Source of the DNA: Candidatus Hydrogenedentota bacterium
GTDB taxonomy: Bacteria; Hydrogenedentota; Hydrogenedentia; Hydrogenedentales; JAGMZX01
Assembly: GCA_029556545.1 (NCBI GenBank)
Contig: JAKQEQ010000098.1
Coordinates: forward strand, 20,998-84,997
Direction: 5' to 3'
Length of the DNA: 64,000 bases
In this document: positions 54,533 through 61,646 of the stretch, piece by piece
Numbering within the stretch: position 1 is the stretch's first letter
How the letters are laid out: the number at the start of each line of letters is the position of its first letter
Notes under the pieces: generated by a model
What the model saw: only the letters and a program-made list of their open reading frames with translations
Databases searched by the model: none
Told to the model about the DNA's origin: nothing
Program-made: the position numbers and the translations under genes

Positions 54533-55792
54533 TTACCCCATCGCGGGCCGCGTCATTTCCCGCCAGTTGTCCTTGAAGACGAAGAAGTTGACGCCGTTCG
54601 CGCCGTTATCGCGCACGAGCGCGGCCGTCTTCGCCATTTCCGGGTCGTCGATGTAGATGATGGGCGCGAGTTCCTTGTCGCGGGGCAAGCACGCGCGCGC
54701 CATGGCGGTCTCATGGCCCACGGCCTCGGGCGGCACGGCGGCGCGGATTTCCTCGATGGACCGCGACGGCACGACCTCGGCCAGTCCGGTCCAGGAAAGG
54801 ATGAGTCCCATCGCGGCGGCCTCTTCCGGCTTGCCGACGAGCCCCAATTCTTCGGGAATGACCATGAGTTCCCAGTTGAGGCACGCCGGGCCGGGACGGT
54901 CCGGGTAGTTGCGGTAGATCATCGGCGCGAGTACGTCCACGAACGGCGCGAGATCGGCGTAAGATTGCCCGACCAGCGGCGCGATCGACGGCGTGAAGAT
55001 GTAGACGCCCATGCGCAGTCCCGCGCCATGAATGATCGCGCTGATGTCTCGAAAGTGTTCCGTGGCGCACACGCGCCGGAAGCGGAACCAGTCCAGCACG
55101 CCCGGGTGTTCGGTCAACCATTCGACGACGCCCACCGCGCTGCTCAGCCACACCGCGTCGCGACCGGAATTCCCACCAAGACCCGAAATCAGATCAAACG
55201 CCTTGCGGACATCCTGCTTCATCCGCGCGAAATCGAAACCGAGCGCCGCCGCCTTCTTCTCCGAGTGGATCGAGAAGTCGGTGAAGAAGGGACGGAGTCC
55301 CGACGCGGGCGACGCGAAGCGGCAGCCGTCCACAAGGATGCCCTTGACGCCCTTCGTAGCAACCATGTCTTCGTATGCTTTGAGATTCGCCGCGCGGATT
55401 GCCGGGGAATTCGGAGAACCTGAACCGAACCAGACCTGCGGCTCGCCGAGGATATCCACGGCCTTGTGGCTGTCCGCATCATCGAGGCCGCCGTAGCCGA
55501 ACGCGCCGCCGCAGAGCCAGGCGTCCATACCGACCTCGTTCACCGCCTCGATGACCGCCTCGCCGCCCGCGACCACGACGCCGAATCCCGCCTCTTTCAG
55601 CGCGCGCGCCGTGGCCTTCGGATCGCCGCCGAATCCGTGCATCCAATACGTTGTCTCGCGCATGGCCTTCGTCTCCCTGTGGGATTCTTGCCGTCCCGAT
55701 TCGTCCGCGACGCCGCGCGCCGCCAGCGCCGCCGCAAACGCCGTTCCGAGAAAGGTGCGGCGATCCATGACCGTCTTGCACAGTTCCTTCAT
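54533..55792 (-). CDS. Tat-type secreted barrel protein of unknown function
   Basis: A 419-residue protein with a twin-arginine signal (MDRRTFLGTAFAAALAARGV). The rest looks like a TIM barrel (KALKEAGFGVVVAGGEAVIE-like start, GVKGILVDGCRFASPASGLR, VDVLAPMIYRNYPDRPGPAC, GVNFFVFKDNW). No family is certain; a glycosidase-like fold is likely. I chose the ATG at 55792, which overlaps the DUF2784 gene stop (ATGA), so the two are coupled. Confidence 0.72.
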   Translation of the reverse strand: MKELCKTVMDRRTFLGTAFAAALAARGVADESGRQESHRETKAMRETTYWMHGFGGDPKATARALKEAGFGVVVAGGEAVIEAVNEVGMDAWLCGGAFGYGGLDDADSHKAVDILGEPQVWFGSGSPNSPAIRAANLKAYEDMVATKGVKGILVDGCRFASPASGLRPFFTDFSIHSEKKAAALGFDFARMKQDVRKAFDLISGLGGNSGRDAVWLSSAVGVVEWLTEHPGVLDWFRFRRVCATEHFRDISAIIHGAGLRMGVYIFTPSIAPLVGQSYADLAPFVDVLAPMIYRNYPDRPGPACLNWELMVIPEELGLVGKPEEAAAMGLILSWTGLAEVVPSRSIEEIRAAVPPEAVGHETAMARACLPRDKELAPIIYIDDPEMAKTAALVRDNGANGVNFFVFKDNWREMTRPAMG

Positions 55793-56202
55793 GGCTGTTC
55801 TCTCGTGTCCCTCGGCCCCGGTCCGCCGCCCGCCTTTGCCCGCCGCCAATCATGCCGGTTCAGCGCCAGCGAAAGCAGCGTCGCCGCGGCGAAGGCGGCC
55901 ACGGCGGTGTTGTCGACGAGATCCGCGTTCGCGTCGAGCCCGGTGATCTTGTCGAAAAGGAACTTGAGATACGAACGCGGCATGTCGGCGTAGCCGAGAT
56001 GCTCGCGGATGTGCCAGTGCCAATCGGTGAAAGGGCAATAGCCGAACCCGTAACGTATGCCCAAGATGCCCCAGGAAAAGGCGGTAAGCAGACATGCCCC
56101 GAGATGCCACGGGCGCGTCTTGCGCGCAACCCACCCAAAGAGGATGAACAGCACGAAGACCGTGTGAAAAAGAAAGCAGAAACCGTTCAATACCTCGTAC
56201 AT
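55789..56202 (-). CDS. DUF2784-type small membrane protein
   Basis: A 137-residue protein, MYEVLNGFCFLFHTVFVLFI, with about three membrane segments and the typical GYCPFTDWHWHIREHLGY region. Function is unknown. It is the first gene of a two-gene unit with the Tat protein. The start at 56202 fits the family; a longer open frame upstream is not supported. Confidence 0.82.
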   Translation of the reverse strand: MYEVLNGFCFLFHTVFVLFILFGWVARKTRPWHLGACLLTAFSWGILGIRYGFGYCPFTDWHWHIREHLGYADMPRSYLKFLFDKITGLDANADLVDNTAVAAFAAATLLSLALNRHDWRRAKAGGGPGPRDTREQP

Positions 56203-56495
56203 CAGCCTGTGTCTCTGGTTAGCGCGACTCTTCGTTGGTATCGAGACTAGGCGTTCATGGCCGAAAGAATCAAGACCCTCACGGGCGGCGAGTTGCAGCC
56301 TCCGGCCAGTCCCGTGTAGAAGAGCGCGGGAGGTTGTCCCATGAACACCCCGCCATAGATTGACGCGCCGGTGATCGCGGCCGGGCTTTGTGCCGAGGGC
56401 GGCCCACAGACGCCGCCTCCATCGCAACCAAGATGGAATCCCCTCTCCCCGAGAGAGAGGGCAGGGTGAGGGTTACCTCCGGAAGAGGAGCAATC
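56203..56495. other. Divergent gap with a family C palindrome
   Basis: This 293-base gap separates DUF2784 from the 56496 gene. It contains CCCTCTCCCCGAGAGAGAGGG (56441-56461) close to the next start, and a minus-strand frame (about 56405-56247) ending VRVLILSAMNA that could be a gene remnant. No convincing promoter was found. Confidence 0.45.
56441..56461. repeat. Dispersed palindrome, family C
   Basis: CCCTCTCCCCGAGAGAGAGGG, followed by CAGGGTGAGGGTT; near-perfect arms, 35 bases before the next start codon. Confidence 0.7.
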
Positions 56496-58691
56496 ATGAA
56501 AAGGCAGTTCGGCGTGAAGTTCATCCTGTCGGGTTGTGTTGTCGCGGTAGTGGCGGCGTATGGAATCGCGGCAGAAGACGTGTCCGTGAGTACGGACCCG
56601 ATTACCCGCCACGTGCACATTTCCTATCCGGTTCCGCCGGATACCCCGGAAGTCGTCGAGGTGATCTGCGCGTGGTCGCCGCCCGGCGAGAATGCGTGGC
56701 GTCCCGCGCGGGTCATGCCGCTGCTCTCGGAAACGGGGCGGCTGCTGACGCGCGAAAACGACTGGCGTCCGGGCATGGAAGAGGGGCGCGTCACCGAGCG
56801 GCGCGCCGCGGGTCTCGAACGGACCGTCGTCTTCCAGCCATATCCCGAAGCGCAGCGCGACGGACTCGTGGACGTGGACTTCCGCATCGAGGTCCGCGCG
56901 CCGGAGGGAACGCTGTTGCGTGAGACGCTCGCGCACATCCAGGCGGACAACCGCGACGTGACCTACATCGAGGACTGGTCACAAGTCTTACAGGTCGACG
57001 CCTTGGACGCACCGGGCGCGGGGGAGACCGGTTGGCGCTATCGGCGGGACGCGCCCAGTGCAACCTTGAGCAATGATCTATACGGTCCGCCGGGGCGGGA
57101 CCACGCCTTGCGCCCGCTCACGTATCCCCTGGACTTGCGCGGCTGGTGTGCCGTGTTGGTGTGTACGGACCCGCGCCAAGGCGGCATCCGCTTGCGCCTG
57201 ACGGGCGACGAGCGGTCTGACGCCGTGAGTTCGCGATTGCCCCGCGAGGAGGTCTTCTGGCGATGGGCACGCATGGACCGCCAGCATCTGGTGATGAAGC
57301 CGCCTCACACCTACACGGGGCCCGCGCCCGCCCACCTTGATTACGTGAAGTTGGTCCCGCTGACCGAGGATCAAGTGGCGGCCCTGGAAACCCGCTACGG
57401 CGGGGATCCGGACAAACTCGTCGCCGGTTACTGGGAACCGTACTCGTGGGCGTTCAACGACGACGTACGGGAAACGCTCCAGCACCGCGAGCCTTTGTCC
57501 GCCTTCGCGGAAGCCCGAATCGGCATCGTGGACACCCAGATCGGGCGCTTCGGCATGAAGGTCGTCTACGAATCGCGCGCCACCGACCAGCTACTCTATT
57601 CCACCATCGGCGACGCCGTCGAGGGCGACCCGCGACCGCGAACGGACAACGTAGGCCGCATGCAACAGTATACGAACACGCTCGACGCCACGTTGCGCTA
57701 TGCGCGAGAATTCGGGCTGCGGGCGCACGCTAATTTCGGCGCGAGTAACTGTTACCCCGGCTCGCCGCTCCAAGGCGACTTCTCGAAAGCGCACCCGGAT
57801 TGGATGCGCGGATCGGCGCTGCGCTTCGAGGTTCCCGAGGTCCGCGCCTACGCGCTCAGCCTTTACCGCGAAGCGCTCGATATCGGCGCAACGGGGCTCT
57901 CGCTCGATTTCTGCCGGTATCCCGAAACGATTGACGCGGTCGAGACGTGTAACCTGTTTCTGCGCGAATTGCGCGCGCTGGCGGACGAATTCGGCGTGCG
58001 TCGGGACGCACGAATCCCCGTTTTGGTGCGATTTCCCGGCACGGGTGTGCGCAGGCACGAACTTTTCGACTACGCGACGTGGGCGCGCGAAGGTTGGGTG
58101 GACTACCTGTGCCCGAGTAACATCCAGGGTCGGCATCACCACGTCGACATGGCGCCCTACTTCGAGGCCGTGGCGGGGACCCGCTGTCTATTGCTCCCGT
58201 GCGTCGACGGGCTCTCGTGGGGACTCGATATGCCGGGACCGTTTCTCTGGCGCGTCGCCCGGCTGTACGATCAAGGCGCGCCGGGACTCTACGTCTATCA
58301 GGCGGACGGACGTATCCTCGGGCGGCCCGAAGACCGCCGCTGTATGCGGCTATTGTCGAGCAGCGACGCCGTGAAGGCGTTCTGGGAGGACGACGCGCGG
58401 CTTCGTCCCGGATGCAGCAAACGCATCCACCTCTCGCGGCCTTCCGAGCCGGGGTCGGCGTACCACCGCTGGGAACGCATCCGTATCTGGGTCGAGGGCG
58501 TGCCGCTCGTGCCGCTCGAAGCGTACGTGGACGACGAACTCGTTACGCGCGTGGAAGGCCCGCCATACCTTGTCGGCACGGAGGACTACTCCTCGGACGA
58601 CGGCATCCCTTCAGGCGAGCATACGTTGCGTGTGCGCGTCCGCGATGGCGACGGCTGGCTCGAACAATCTTTCCTGGTCGAAATCCGATGA
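56496..58691 (+). CDS. Secreted glycosidase-like TIM-barrel protein with Ig-like tail
   Basis: A 731-residue protein with GAAGAGGAG before MKRQFGVKFILSGCVVAVVA, a signal peptide. Residues about 20-290 are beta-rich. About 310-600 is a barrel-like region (GLRAHANFGASNCYPGSPLQ, DIGATGLSLDFCRYPETIDA, VDYLCPSNIQGRHHHVDMAP, GLYVYQADG) resembling glycosyl hydrolase-like proteins. The last 80 residues (IWVEGVPLVPLEAYVDDELV...GEHTLRVRVRDGDG) look Ig-like. The exact family is uncertain. Confidence 0.74.
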   Translation: MKRQFGVKFILSGCVVAVVAAYGIAAEDVSVSTDPITRHVHISYPVPPDTPEVVEVICAWSPPGENAWRPARVMPLLSETGRLLTRENDWRPGMEEGRVTERRAAGLERTVVFQPYPEAQRDGLVDVDFRIEVRAPEGTLLRETLAHIQADNRDVTYIEDWSQVLQVDALDAPGAGETGWRYRRDAPSATLSNDLYGPPGRDHALRPLTYPLDLRGWCAVLVCTDPRQGGIRLRLTGDERSDAVSSRLPREEVFWRWARMDRQHLVMKPPHTYTGPAPAHLDYVKLVPLTEDQVAALETRYGGDPDKLVAGYWEPYSWAFNDDVRETLQHREPLSAFAEARIGIVDTQIGRFGMKVVYESRATDQLLYSTIGDAVEGDPRPRTDNVGRMQQYTNTLDATLRYAREFGLRAHANFGASNCYPGSPLQGDFSKAHPDWMRGSALRFEVPEVRAYALSLYREALDIGATGLSLDFCRYPETIDAVETCNLFLRELRALADEFGVRRDARIPVLVRFPGTGVRRHELFDYATWAREGWVDYLCPSNIQGRHHHVDMAPYFEAVAGTRCLLLPCVDGLSWGLDMPGPFLWRVARLYDQGAPGLYVYQADGRILGRPEDRRCMRLLSSSDAVKAFWEDDARLRPGCSKRIHLSRPSEPGSAYHRWERIRIWVEGVPLVPLEAYVDDELVTRVEGPPYLVGTEDYSSDDGIPSGEHTLRVRVRDGDGWLEQSFLVEIR

Positions 58692-58734
58692 CGCCGTAGC
58701 AAGTGCGCCGGTAGGGCAATCGACAGGGGCGTGG

Positions 58735-59814
58735 TCACGCGGATGCGGGAACCTCGAAACTGAAGCTGGGCCTGAGCAGCGCATGGGTGACGGGGCGCTG
58801 CGGCACATCCACTCGGTCCATGAGCGTCTCCGCGCCTTGACAACCGATCTCGTCAGACTGTTGCCGTGCGAGGAGCAGCTTAAGGTCAGGACGGACGGTC
58901 AGTTCGCCGTCATCAACGGCCCCCAATTCCATGTCCCCGGGAATATTGTAGCCGAGTCGTTGGAGAAGATCGGCGGCAATCAGCCCAATCCAGTCCTGAG
59001 AACAGAAAAAGGCCGTTGGGCGGCTCCGGTGGGCCACAACGCGGTCGATCTCCGTGGGAGCACCGCCCGTGTTGTCGGGCACTCTGGCGACAAGGCCCTC
59101 CACGAAGGGGAGTCCGGCCTCGGTCAGAGCGCGCCGGTAACCGGTCATCCGGTCCTCGTTGGCGGTGTTACGATATACGTTGCTGAGAAACCCAATGTGC
59201 CGGTGGCCGCGCTCGATGAGCGCGCGGGTAACCGCGTAGCCGAGGTACTCATTGTCCGTCGCAACGCAGTCGTAGTTTTCCCCGCGCACATAACGGTCCA
59301 TCAGCACGAACGGGAACCGGGCGTTGTGCATTTCCTTCAGCAAGGAGAGCGTCTGCTTACAGTCGTCGCTCAGCCACAACGCCACGCCCGCGATCCCGCT
59401 GCGCCGAATCTCGCGCAGCAACTCGCATTGGGTCTCATCGGTGAATTCGGTGAAATAGACCAGCACATGGGATCCGCGTTCGCCGGTTCGATGCACGAAC
59501 CCTTCGACGATCCCCCGCACGTGGGGACTCTTCCCGTGGGGGCAGATGCACGCCACCACGCGACCCTGGCTCACCGTAAAGCGACGCGCGCGGTACGCCG
59601 CGGGGGTAACGAATGAACCGCGCCGACGGGACCGGGTCAAGTATCCTTCGAGTTCGAGTTCCCTCAGCGCCTGCCGCGTCGGATTCCGACTCACACCGTA
59701 CTGTGCCGCAAGGTCGAACTCGGAGGGCACGCGCGCCCCCTCCGGCAACTCCCCGCGGTCAATCGCGCTCTTTATGTCTTGCTTAATCTGTAAGTATAGC
59801 GGCAGCTTTGACAT
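58735..59814 (-). CDS. GntR/LacI hybrid transcription regulator (AraR-like)
   Basis: A 359-residue regulator. Residues 1-70 are a GntR winged helix (LYLQIKQDIKSAIDRGELPE, VPSEFDLAAQYGVSRNPTRQ). Residues about 80-355 are a LacI-type sugar-binding domain (IAGVALWLSD, FPFVLMDRYV, TRALIERGHRHIGFLSN). AraR of Bacillus has this layout, so a sugar or derivative is the likely effector. It is divergent from the Gfo/Idh/MocA gene, its probable target, and convergent with the glycosidase-like gene at 56496. Confidence 0.9.
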   Translation of the reverse strand: MSKLPLYLQIKQDIKSAIDRGELPEGARVPSEFDLAAQYGVSRNPTRQALRELELEGYLTRSRRRGSFVTPAAYRARRFTVSQGRVVACICPHGKSPHVRGIVEGFVHRTGERGSHVLVYFTEFTDETQCELLREIRRSGIAGVALWLSDDCKQTLSLLKEMHNARFPFVLMDRYVRGENYDCVATDNEYLGYAVTRALIERGHRHIGFLSNVYRNTANEDRMTGYRRALTEAGLPFVEGLVARVPDNTGGAPTEIDRVVAHRSRPTAFFCSQDWIGLIAADLLQRLGYNIPGDMELGAVDDGELTVRPDLKLLLARQQSDEIGCQGAETLMDRVDVPQRPVTHALLRPSFSFEVPASA

Positions 59815-60096
59815 CGTGCCCCCGTTCTTGCGCGACGAACCCGCCGCGCGGACCTGTTTCTCCGACCTCGTTGCGCCCCGGCCTTTCCGGAACGGCCTGT
59901 ATTCAATCTGGTCTTATTGTAATACACTACCCCCTCGAATTTCAATTGTAATGAACCGCCCGTGCTCGTCATGCCAAATCACACAGTGTGTATGCCCGCC
60001 CGGCCCACCGCCTGCGGAACACCATGAACGGGTCGGCTTAACACCGGTTCGCTTCCGAATATGGCCATGCTATACTCGATATGGAGGTGCTTTCGA
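59815..60096. promoter_or_regulatory. Divergent AT-rich control region between the regulator and dehydrogenase genes
   Basis: The region holds a GntR-style dyad TGTA-A-TACA (59918-59926), two copies of ATTGTAAT (59916 and 59945), a TTCA-N7-TGAA dyad (59941-59955) and CACAC-A-GTGTG (59980-59990). TATACT at 60071-60076 could be the -10 of the dehydrogenase gene, and GGAGG at 60083-60087 is its ribosome site, 9 bases before the ATG. Confidence 0.5.
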
Positions 60097-61266
60097 ATGG
60101 ATACCGCAGTGACGACGCCCGCCGGCCCTCCGGTCGGGTTGACCTTGGCCGGCTGTAACAGCTCCGTGCTTTATCTTTACGGTCCCCACACGTTCCGACT
60201 CCTGCGCGGCGGACGGCTCATAAGTGTGGTGGACATCGACGCGGCGCGCGCCAGGGAAGCGTGCGCGCTGTTGGGCGCACAACGCTGGCACACGGATTTC
60301 GAGCAGGCGCTCGAAGACGACGCGGTCGAAGCGGCCGTACTGGCGACGCCGGGCTGGCTGCATGAGCCGCAGACGGTCGCGGCGGCGCGCGCCGGAAAGC
60401 ACGTGCTGTGCGAGAAGCCCATGGCGCGCACCGTGGAGGAGTGCGACCGCATGATCGCGGCCTGCGAGGACGCCGGCGTCACGTTGATGATTGCCCACAT
60501 GAAGCGCTTCCATCGCGCGTTCCGCAAGGTCCGCGAACTCATCGAGGGCGGCGTGCTCGGCGACGTGTTCGCGGTGCGCGGTCAATGGGACGAGCCGGCG
60601 CGAGACTTGGGCGCGGACGGCACGTTCCGGGGCGACCCGCGTTCCCTCGGCGGGCAGTGGCACGACCACGGAGCGCACATGAGCGACCTCGCGTGTTGGT
60701 GGCTGGACAGCCCCGCGAAGCGGGTAAACGGCGTCATTCGCAGCGTGGGGGAGCACATGATCGCGGCGGAGGACTTCGCCATAGCCACCCTCGATCACGA
60801 AAACGGCGCGGTAAGTTGCCATCAGACCACCACGCAGACCTATCGCCCCTGGTATGAGACGTACGAAGTTATGGGAAACCGCGGCACGCTGCTGGTGCAG
60901 GCCACTCGTCATACCAGCCTCAGCTTCGAGCCGCCCACCCTCTCGCTCTACGACCAGACGGAGGGCCATTTCAACGCGCGCGTCGTCGATGTCACCCCCT
61001 ACCTTGGCTTCGAAATCGACAGGGAAACCCAAGCCGCAAACCAGTACCTCCAGGAACTCGAACACTTCTGCGGATGTGTCCGTCTTGGCAAGGAGCCGCT
61101 TGTCACGGCCGCGATGGGCCGCCACGCCGTCGAGATCATCAACGCCGCCTACCTGTCCCATTTCCGGGGTGCATGGGTTGATTTGCCCCTGCGCGACAGC
61201 GGCGAGTTGGCGGACTGTTTCCGACAATATCGCGAGACGCAGCGGCGGCGGCGCGGACATTCATGA
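60097..61266 (+). CDS. Gfo/Idh/MocA-family dehydrogenase
   Basis: A 389-residue oxidoreductase. It keeps the family motifs CEKPMARTVEE (the EKP lysine) and HDHGAHMSD (catalytic histidine area). The N-terminal nucleotide loop reads GLTLAGCNSSVLYLYG rather than the usual GxGxxG, so cofactor binding may differ. Such enzymes oxidise or reduce sugars and inositols with NAD(P). It is probably controlled by the divergent GntR/LacI regulator. I chose the ATG at 60097 (MDTAVTTPAGP) for its GGAGG. Confidence 0.88.
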   Translation: MDTAVTTPAGPPVGLTLAGCNSSVLYLYGPHTFRLLRGGRLISVVDIDAARAREACALLGAQRWHTDFEQALEDDAVEAAVLATPGWLHEPQTVAAARAGKHVLCEKPMARTVEECDRMIAACEDAGVTLMIAHMKRFHRAFRKVRELIEGGVLGDVFAVRGQWDEPARDLGADGTFRGDPRSLGGQWHDHGAHMSDLACWWLDSPAKRVNGVIRSVGEHMIAAEDFAIATLDHENGAVSCHQTTTQTYRPWYETYEVMGNRGTLLVQATRHTSLSFEPPTLSLYDQTEGHFNARVVDVTPYLGFEIDRETQAANQYLQELEHFCGCVRLGKEPLVTAAMGRHAVEIINAAYLSHFRGAWVDLPLRDSGELADCFRQYRETQRRRRGHS

Positions 61267-61646
61267 GCGAATGACCGCGCCGGCCCGAATGCCGCACGCC
61301 GCGCCCGAGAGGAGTCGGGCGCTCCGCTGGACCCAGGGCGCCTACCGCCAACGCCAAGGCGCAGAACAGGGTGCGTATTAAGTCAACTCATTTATTTCCA
61401 ATAGGTTATCGAGCAGCAGCTTGCCCGTTCTCGAACCGTCGCTTTCTTTCGCTCAGTGACCCGGAACGGCTGCGGTTCTGGCTGGTCCCGTGGCGGTTTT
61501 CTCGGACAATTTTCACTATTGACTTTCAGCGGCGCTTGGTGTAGAGTACAAATAGGTCAAGACAGGGAGTTTTTGACATTCTGTTCCTGAACAATTGTGA
61601 TACACTGTGTGTTTAGCCTGCTAGTCTACTAATAGAGGGTGGGAAA
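61267..61646. other. Non-coding gap with two promoter-like pairs
   Basis: No gene is supported in these 380 bases. TTGACT-17-TAGAGT (61519-61547) and TTGACA-17-TGTGAT (61573-61601) are promoter-like and both face the next gene. The remaining sequence shows no repeats I recognise. Confidence 0.45.
61519..61601 (+). promoter_or_regulatory. Two tandem candidate promoters for the SGNH-like gene
   Basis: -35 TTGACT at 61519 with -10 TAGAGT at 61542, and -35 TTGACA at 61573 with -10 TGTGAT at 61596, each with a 17-base spacer. Confidence 0.4.

Noticed and set aside
56247-56405. Minus-strand frame ending GGVFMGQPPALFYTGL...ILSAMNA as a gene remnant
   Set aside because: It looks protein-like but has no start, no known family and lies in a short gap; I kept it only as a note.
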